Of a stretch of DNA of 64,000 bases, positions 59,459-64,000 are shown piece after piece. The DNA lies in the NCBI GenBank assembly GCA_017557665.1, contig JAFYYI010000002.1, positions 113,333-177,332 of the forward strand, read 5' to 3'. A model generated the notes under the pieces. It was not told the DNA's origin, ran no database searches, and saw nothing but the letters and a program-made list of their open reading frames with translations. A program made the translations under genes and the position numbers. Every line of letters starts with the position of its first letter. Position 1 is the stretch's first letter. The stretch is from Muribaculaceae bacterium. Its GTDB lineage: Bacteria; Bacteroidota; Bacteroidia; Bacteroidales; Muribaculaceae.

Positions 59459-60922
59459 ATGAAGACTAACCAAATGAACATGCAAGAAGAAGCGGCACGT
59501 TGCCTGCTGTGTGAGAATGCCCCCTGCAGCCATGCCTGCGGCAAGGGAGATGTGGCCAGAGCCATCCGTGCCGTGCGTTTCGGCAACGAAGCCATTTCCC
59601 GTCAATGGCTGGAAGGCTGTGACGAGACTGATTTGGAGAAAGCCGAGCTGGCTTGCATCCACTATGACTGCCCCATCCGCATCCGCGAGATGGTGAGCCA
59701 GTTGCCCGAGGCTCCCCACACCGACCTGCCAAGTCTTGCAATCGACTTCTGCGGACTGCCTTGTGAGAATCCGTTCTTCCTGGCCTCCTCCTCAATATGC
59801 ACCAACTACGAGATGGTGGCACGCGCCTTTGATGCCGGCTGGGCTGGCGTCTTCTACAAGACCATCTGCCTGGATGACATCAATGAGGTGTCACCCCGAT
59901 TTGATGTCCTGCACCGCGAGGGCGACAAGGGCGACTTCAACGCTTTGCGCAACATGGAACAGTTGAGCGAGAATCCCGCCGAGGTGGACTTTGATATCCT
60001 GCACCGCCTCAAGCAGAATTACCCCAACAAGATTGTGGTGGCCTCCATCATGGGCTCGACCGAGGAGCAATGGATTGAACTGGCTAAAATGGCAGAAGCA
60101 GCCGGAGTGGACGCCGTGGAACTGAATTTCTCATGTCCACAGATGCGACTAACCGGTATGGGCAGCGACGTGGGCCAGGACCCCGAGCTGGTAACCTTCT
60201 ACACCGCTTATGTGAAGCATGCCGTCTCGATTCCCGTGATTCCCAAGATGACGCCCAATATCACCTTGATGAGCAATCCCGCCATGGGTGCCTACTTCGC
60301 CGGCGCCGATGCCATCAGCGCCATCAACACCATCAAGAGCGTGACCATGGATGAACGCGCCGAAGTTTCGGGCCAGTGGACTGTCTCAGGCCTCTCGGGC
60401 CGTGCTGTCAAACCCATCGCCCTGCGCTTCATCCTCGAGATGGCCAAGAATCCCGTGATGAACAACCTGAAATTGAGCGGTATCGGTGGCATTGAAACCT
60501 GGCGAGACGCTCTTGAGTTCATCCAACTGGGCTGCAGCAACCTGCAAGTGTGCACCGCCGTGATGCAATATGGCTACCGCATCATCGATGACCTCAAGTT
60601 GGGTCTTCAGCACTACATGGCGAGCCGAGGCATCACCAAACTCTCCACCCTGGTGGGTGAACGGCTTTCCACCTTTGTTACGCCCAATGACTTGGACCGC
60701 GATACTGTAGTATTCCCCATCTTCAACAGCGAGAAGTGCGTCGGCTGCGGCAGGTGCTACATTTCCTGTATGGACGGCGGCCACCAGGCCATCACCTTCG
60801 GCGACGACCGCAAGCCCCATCTCGTGGGCAACAAGTGCGTCGGTTGCCACCTGTGCCGCCTCGTCTGCCCCACCGGCGCCATCGGCGTCTCCAAGCGTGT
60901 CCCCAAGCGCAAAACAAAATAA
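59459..60922 (+). CDS. preA: PreA-like dihydropyrimidine dehydrogenase subunit with N-terminal Fe-S module
   Basis: 487 residues. Residues about 1-75 resemble the N-terminal Fe-S part of DPD/GltD-type proteins (RCLLCENAPCSHACGKGDVA). Residues about 95-400 are the dihydroorotate-dehydrogenase-like FMN barrel (NPFFLASSSICTNYEMVARA, ELNFSCPQMRLTGMG, PVIPKMTPNI, GLSGRAVKPIALRFI, SGIGGIETWRDALE). The last 70 residues hold two 4Fe-4S motifs (CVGCGRCYISC, CVGCHLCRLVCP). E. coli PreTA reduces uracil/thymine with NAD(P)H, PreT supplying the FAD and NAD(P) site. Here no FAD/NAD(P) domain is present in the protein or neighbourhood, so the reductant partner must be elsewhere. Substrate may be a pyrimidine, but related enzymes act on others. 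Confidence 0.9.
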   Translation: MKTNQMNMQEEAARCLLCENAPCSHACGKGDVARAIRAVRFGNEAISRQWLEGCDETDLEKAELACIHYDCPIRIREMVSQLPEAPHTDLPSLAIDFCGLPCENPFFLASSSICTNYEMVARAFDAGWAGVFYKTICLDDINEVSPRFDVLHREGDKGDFNALRNMEQLSENPAEVDFDILHRLKQNYPNKIVVASIMGSTEEQWIELAKMAEAAGVDAVELNFSCPQMRLTGMGSDVGQDPELVTFYTAYVKHAVSIPVIPKMTPNITLMSNPAMGAYFAGADAISAINTIKSVTMDERAEVSGQWTVSGLSGRAVKPIALRFILEMAKNPVMNNLKLSGIGGIETWRDALEFIQLGCSNLQVCTAVMQYGYRIIDDLKLGLQHYMASRGITKLSTLVGERLSTFVTPNDLDRDTVVFPIFNSEKCVGCGRCYISCMDGGHQAITFGDDRKPHLVGNKCVGCHLCRLVCPTGAIGVSKRVPKRKTK

Positions 60923-60975
60923 GGACATATAACGGATAAACCGGAGAATAACTAAGATTCCGTAATAATCTTAAT

Positions 60976-61017
60976 CAAAGCGGGTGCCATCAGTTGCAAT
61001 TGATGGCACCCGCTTTG
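60976..61017. terminator. Long hairpin after the PreA-like gene
   Basis: Perfect 17-bp stem (60976-60992 / 61001-61017; core GCGGGTGCCATC / GATGGCACCCGC) with an 8-nt loop, 54 nt after the stop. No T-run follows directly, so it may stabilise the 3' end or terminate together with a factor. Confidence 0.6.
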
Positions 61018-61105
61018 GCCAATTAAAAGATTTATCCTTTTTTATGACAAGTTGTTGACGAAACTATAGAAAACAGTTGTTAGTTGTAATGATTAGGAGT
61101 GTTTG

Positions 61106-61136
61106 TTGTAAAAATAAGACAAAAGCTGTATTTTTG
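61106..61136 (+). promoter_or_regulatory. Promoter of the second T9SS-type protein gene
   Basis: TTG (61106-61108), 20 nt, TATTTTTG (61129-61136), about 100 nt before the ATG at 61238. Confidence 0.65.
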
Positions 61137-61237
61137 CAGGTTGAAAATCGTGTCAAGGTGATTACTGCAATCCTTGGCAAAGTAACTTTTAACTGAGATT
61201 TATCCATTATTATTAACCTAAATAGAATGTGTGTTTT

Positions 61238-63451
61238 ATGAAGAAAATTTTATTACTCCTGGCTGTTGTGGCATTGGCTTTCAATGCCCAGGCTGACATG
61301 TTGCGGCTGAATTCCGGAACGCGGCAACAGACCATTAACAACAAGATTGCAGGTCCCAGCTTGACTCAAGATCAAGCGGTTGTTCTGCAGCAAAACCTCA
61401 ATTCCCGCCCGTCGAGGGTGATCACCGACAAGCCTGACGGTGAGTTAAGGACCTATCAGCGCACTGGCGGCCAAGCCATTTTTCCGAATCAGGATCAATT
61501 GGGCCTGGACCTGCAGAGTGGCAAGATGGACATGGTTTTTGCCGACAATAACGTGGTTTATTTGAAGAACATCCTCTTCAACTGCGGTTCAGCCTATGGA
61601 ACCAGTTGGGTTCAGGGCACACTGAGTGAAGATGGCACAACCATCACTGTGCCGATGGGCCAGTCAATCGGATGGAGCGATTTTTACCAGGCCGATGTCC
61701 TGTTGTGCATGGGCACCACCGAACTTGTTTATGTTAATGGCCAGCCCGACCACGTGGCATTCACTATTGACAACACTGTCACCGAGGTCACCTACACCAT
61801 CGACGGCGACAAGATCATTCTGAATGGCACCGAGGGATCATCCGAGACCGGACAGGATTTAAGCCGCTGGAATGCTTATGGCCTGGCTTGCCAATGGAGC
61901 GATGACGGCTCATTCGGCGGTTGTCTGGAGTGGGACACCGAGTTGACCCGCACCGAGACCGCTATTATTCCCACCGTGATTTATGACCAGCCCGAAGGCG
62001 AGGCTGCCATCTACAACCGTGCAGGCCTGTCTATCTTCTCGGGCTACTTCGGTGTGCAATCCAGCACATTCGTTGATAAGATGACTATCGTCTATGGCGA
62101 CGACGGCAAGATCTACATCCAGAATCCCTTGTGGTGGAACAAGTCCTACAACACCTGGGTATCTGGTGAACTTGATCCCGAAACTGGCATTATTCACGTT
62201 CCTGTAGGTCAGTATCTGTCCTATAGCGAGGAAGTTGAGTATGGCGTGCAGTTGCTGTGGGGCAGCAGTATCATCTATCAGGATGAGAACGGAGCCTATA
62301 TGTTTGAGTACTTCATTGATGAGGACGCTACCGAGATTCTTTACCAAATCGATGGCGACAAAATCTATCTGCTCGGTTGCGAGGGTGATCCCAATGCCGA
62401 CTTCCCCGAATACTACAACGCCACGGGTCTGTTGGGCTACTTCAGCAACGGCTACAACTTCACCTGTCTGGAATATACCGGTCCTGGCCAGGCTTATGGC
62501 ACTCTGGTAAACCTTGATCCTGCTGTTCCCGCCAATCCCACCAACCTGTCTTGGCAAGATAGGGGCAGCACCGATGGCAGTACCTATTTCACCTTCGTCC
62601 TTCCCACGACCGATGTCGATGGTAATATTCTGGAACAGGAGTTCATCAGCTACAGCATCTTTATCGATGACGACCAGATTTACACCTTTGACGCAGCATC
62701 TTATGCCAGCATTAACGAGGACATCACCGAGGTGCCCTACTCACTGTGGTCCAACTACTGGAACTTTACGCCCACCCAGGTATGCTTCTACGGCACCATC
62801 CACAGTGACAATCCCATCTTTGAGCATCGCATTGGTATCCAGGTCTACTACACCGTTGGCAATGTCAAGAACGCCAGCGATATCGTCTACCTCAATGCCG
62901 GTGACCTCCAGCCTGCCGTTCCCGCCAACCCCGAGGCCAGCGCATGGTATGACTATAGCCCGTACGGCAACAACTATGGCAACTTCTATTTCACGTTGCC
63001 GACTACCGATGTCGACGGTAACTATATTGACCAGTACTATCTGAGCTACAGTATCTACACCGACAACGATCAGATTTACACCTTCAGGGCTAGCGACTTC
63101 CCCGATGAGCTGACCGAGGACGTTACCGAGATTCCCTCTTCGATCTTCTTCACCAGCTGGAACCTCTCGAGCTACAGTGCATACCTCTATTATGACGAGC
63201 CACCGCTGTTTACCCATCAGGTGGGTATCCAGGTATTCTACACCATCGACGGTGTGAAGAATGCAAGCGATATCGTTTATTTCGAGGTTTATCCCGACAC
63301 TGGTGTTGATGAGCAGATGGCTGGCAAGCAGGTAGCCAACGTGCGTTACTTCAACGTAGCAGGTCAGGAGATGGCTCAGCCCAGCGGCCTGACCATCCAA
63401 GTGACCACCTACACCGACGGCACCCGCACAGCCACTAAGGTCATCAAGTAA
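61238..63451 (+). CDS. Secreted beta-rich protein with T9SS-like C-terminal domain
   Basis: 737 residues from the ATG at 61238 (MKKILLLLAVVALAFNAQAD signal); a GTG/ATG three codons earlier is possible. Two large repeats of about 180 residues in the first half (LDLQSGKMDMVFADNNVVYL... and FVDKMTIVYGDDGKIYIQNP...), each ending with a 'YTIDGDKIIL'/'YQIDGDKIYL' strand. Two further homologous units of about 130 residues follow (AVPANPTNLSWQD...; AVPANPEASAWYD...; both with 'LPTTDVDGN' and 'VGNVKNASDIVYL'/'IDGVKNASDIVYF'). The last 45 residues (KQVANVRYFNVAGQEMAQPS...ATKVIK) match the tail of the protein at 33705-35561. Role unknown; cell-surface or secreted by inference. Confidence 0.86.
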   Translation: MKKILLLLAVVALAFNAQADMLRLNSGTRQQTINNKIAGPSLTQDQAVVLQQNLNSRPSRVITDKPDGELRTYQRTGGQAIFPNQDQLGLDLQSGKMDMVFADNNVVYLKNILFNCGSAYGTSWVQGTLSEDGTTITVPMGQSIGWSDFYQADVLLCMGTTELVYVNGQPDHVAFTIDNTVTEVTYTIDGDKIILNGTEGSSETGQDLSRWNAYGLACQWSDDGSFGGCLEWDTELTRTETAIIPTVIYDQPEGEAAIYNRAGLSIFSGYFGVQSSTFVDKMTIVYGDDGKIYIQNPLWWNKSYNTWVSGELDPETGIIHVPVGQYLSYSEEVEYGVQLLWGSSIIYQDENGAYMFEYFIDEDATEILYQIDGDKIYLLGCEGDPNADFPEYYNATGLLGYFSNGYNFTCLEYTGPGQAYGTLVNLDPAVPANPTNLSWQDRGSTDGSTYFTFVLPTTDVDGNILEQEFISYSIFIDDDQIYTFDAASYASINEDITEVPYSLWSNYWNFTPTQVCFYGTIHSDNPIFEHRIGIQVYYTVGNVKNASDIVYLNAGDLQPAVPANPEASAWYDYSPYGNNYGNFYFTLPTTDVDGNYIDQYYLSYSIYTDNDQIYTFRASDFPDELTEDVTEIPSSIFFTSWNLSSYSAYLYYDEPPLFTHQVGIQVFYTIDGVKNASDIVYFEVYPDTGVDEQMAGKQVANVRYFNVAGQEMAQPSGLTIQVTTYTDGTRTATKVIK

Positions 63452-63520
63452 CACAAGGATCGTGTTAGCAATGTAGATTATTTATCATTGCCTCTCAGGT
63501 AACTGATACTATCTCAACAG

Positions 63521-63576
63521 GGACGGTTTTTATGATGGAGAGCTTTGCTTTGACCATCAAAAAACCGTCCTTTTTT
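63521..63576 (+). terminator. Terminator after the second T9SS-type gene
   Basis: Stem GGACGG...GATGG (63521-63537) / CCATC...CCGTCC (63554-63570), 16 bp with a one-base bulge, then six Ts. Confidence 0.85.
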
Positions 63577-63616
63577 ACTCCTAAAGAAAAAAAACGAAAA
63601 AAAGTTGGATTTTTTC

Positions 63617-63646
63617 TTGGTGGTAACAAAAAAAGCAGTACCTTTG
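63617..63646 (+). promoter_or_regulatory. Promoter of tRNA-Gln
   Basis: TTG (63617-63619), 19 nt, TACCTTTG (63639-63646); the mature tRNA begins 18 nt later. Confidence 0.75.
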
Positions 63647-63663
63647 CAGTCGCAATTAGGAAT

Positions 63664-63734
63664 TGTCCTGTGGTGTAATGGTAGCACATCGGATTCTGGT
63701 TCCGCTTGCGAGGGTTCGAATCCTTCCAGGACAA
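63664..63734 (+). tRNA. tRNA-Gln (anticodon CUG)
   Basis: Cloverleaf: acceptor TGTCCTG (63664-63670) pairs with CAGGACA (63727-63733), discriminator A; D-arm GTGT...GCAC; anticodon loop TTCTGGT with CTG (reads CAG); T-arm GAGGG-TTCGAAT-CCTTC. CCA is not encoded. The anticodon stem has one mismatch at its outer pair. It has its own promoter and terminator, and precedes rpsP. Confidence 0.93.
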
Positions 63735-63740
63735 CAAGAG

Positions 63741-63769
63741 AGTGACCCTTGAACAAGGTCACTTTTTTT
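63741..63769 (+). terminator. Terminator of tRNA-Gln
   Basis: Stem AGTGACC(C)TT (63741-63750) / AAGGTCACT (63755-63763) with one bulged C, followed by seven Ts. Confidence 0.85.
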
Positions 63770-63814
63770 ATGTAAAAATTTAATTATTTATTAAAAATTT
63801 AAACTGTTAGAATT

Positions 63815-64000
63815 ATGGCAACTAAGATCAGATTGCAGCGCCACGGTCACAAGGACTATGCGTTCTATCCCATTGTTATTGCCGATAGCAGGGCACCACG
63901 AGATGGTAGATTTATTGAGAGGATTGGTTCTTATAACCCCAACACTAATCCTGCTACCATCAGTTTGAATTTCGAGCGTGCACTCTATTGGATCAACGTA
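63815..64000 (+). CDS. rpsP: 30S ribosomal protein S16, partial
   Basis: 62 codons to the window end, no stop. The N-terminus [20 protein letters not shown], followed by [20 protein letters not shown] and [20 protein letters not shown], is the conserved S16 core. S16 binds 16S rRNA during small-subunit assembly. The tRNA-Gln terminator lies 46 nt upstream, so rpsP probably has its own promoter within the AT-rich gap, although no clear box is visible. Confidence 0.97.
   Translation, partial: MATKIRLQRHGHKDYAFYPIVIADSRAPRDGRFIERIGSYNPNTNPATISLNFERALYWINV

Larger units (their letters stand above)
60923..61237. other. Intergenic region upstream of the second T9SS-type gene
   Basis: 315 nt: the long hairpin at 60976-61017, an AT-rich stretch, the promoter at 61106-61136 and a leader of about 95 nt. 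Nothing else recognised. Confidence 0.6.

Noticed and set aside
60996..61020. Third sigma-54 element (TGGCAC-N5-TTGG)
   Set aside because: It is part of the 17-bp hairpin, lacks the GC of the -12 element, and is not well placed before a gene.
63495..63762. Minus-strand small frames over the tRNA-Gln gene
   Set aside because: They cover a tRNA and two terminators; the tRNA cloverleaf and its promoter explain the sequence.

Overview
The window looks like a chromosomal segment of a gut Bacteroidales, most probably a Muribaculaceae- or Prevotella-like species. The evidence is: promoters of the Bacteroidetes type (TTTG or TTG, about 19-20 nt, TAnnTTTG) in front of many genes; secreted proteins with doubled dockerin-like GDVNGDGEVNIADVNALID modules; short T9SS-like C-terminal domains; an ECF sigma / FecR-like anti-sigma / STN-domain outer-membrane receptor locus; and class III fructose-1,6-bisphosphatase plus B12-dependent ribonucleotide reductase. 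No phage, CRISPR array or classical insertion sequence is visible. Species assignment is inference.

Layout. 1-7.3 kb (minus): an ECF sigma factor, its anti-sigma partner, an STN/plug/barrel receptor, two lipoproteins, a small beta-barrel and a BspA-like leucine-rich-repeat protein cut by the window edge. 7.4-11.1 kb: a heterodimeric ABC exporter. 11.1-12.0 kb: an AT-rich stretch without a convincing gene. 12.0-23.3 kb (minus): housekeeping genes (Pif1-like helicase with TPR tail, lepA, class II RNR, OmpA lipoprotein, fbp, DbpA-type helicase). 23.4-33.4 kb (plus): metallophosphoesterase, CYTH protein, LptF/G permease, ribBA, HD protein, secreted endonuclease I with dockerin-like tail, and a ClpC-type AAA+ unfoldase without its N-domain. 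33.7-43.0 kb: secreted proteins (choice-of-anchor/T9SS, formylglycine-enzyme-like with dockerin, GHL10 glycosidase with dockerin), a PrsW protease and an SSS transporter. 43.2-46.9 kb: dnaK (minus), then udk-lptB (plus). 46.9-48.3 kb: a REP-associated (RAYT/Y1 HUH) transposase with an unusual C-terminal Rossmann-like extension, bracketed by four copies of a palindromic repeat. 48.6-63.5 kb: a 2004-aa Ig-repeat surface protein, a related dockerin protein, a phosphoesterase/PQQ-propeller protein, a LolC/E-type permease, a PreA-like dehydrogenase and a second T9SS-like protein. The end holds tRNA-Gln(CUG) and the start of rpsP.

Two items deserve most attention. First, the RAYT-like gene at 47.1 kb with its direct repeats is a self-contained REP/transposase unit whose catalytic domain is fused to a DprA/SLOG-like domain. 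Second, near-perfect sigma-54 (-24/-12) elements precede both dnaK and the N-domain-less ClpC gene, 14 kb apart and on opposite strands, suggesting a shared RpoN-controlled protein-quality regulon. Many start codons were moved downstream because a TAnnTTTG box overlaps the longest possible start.
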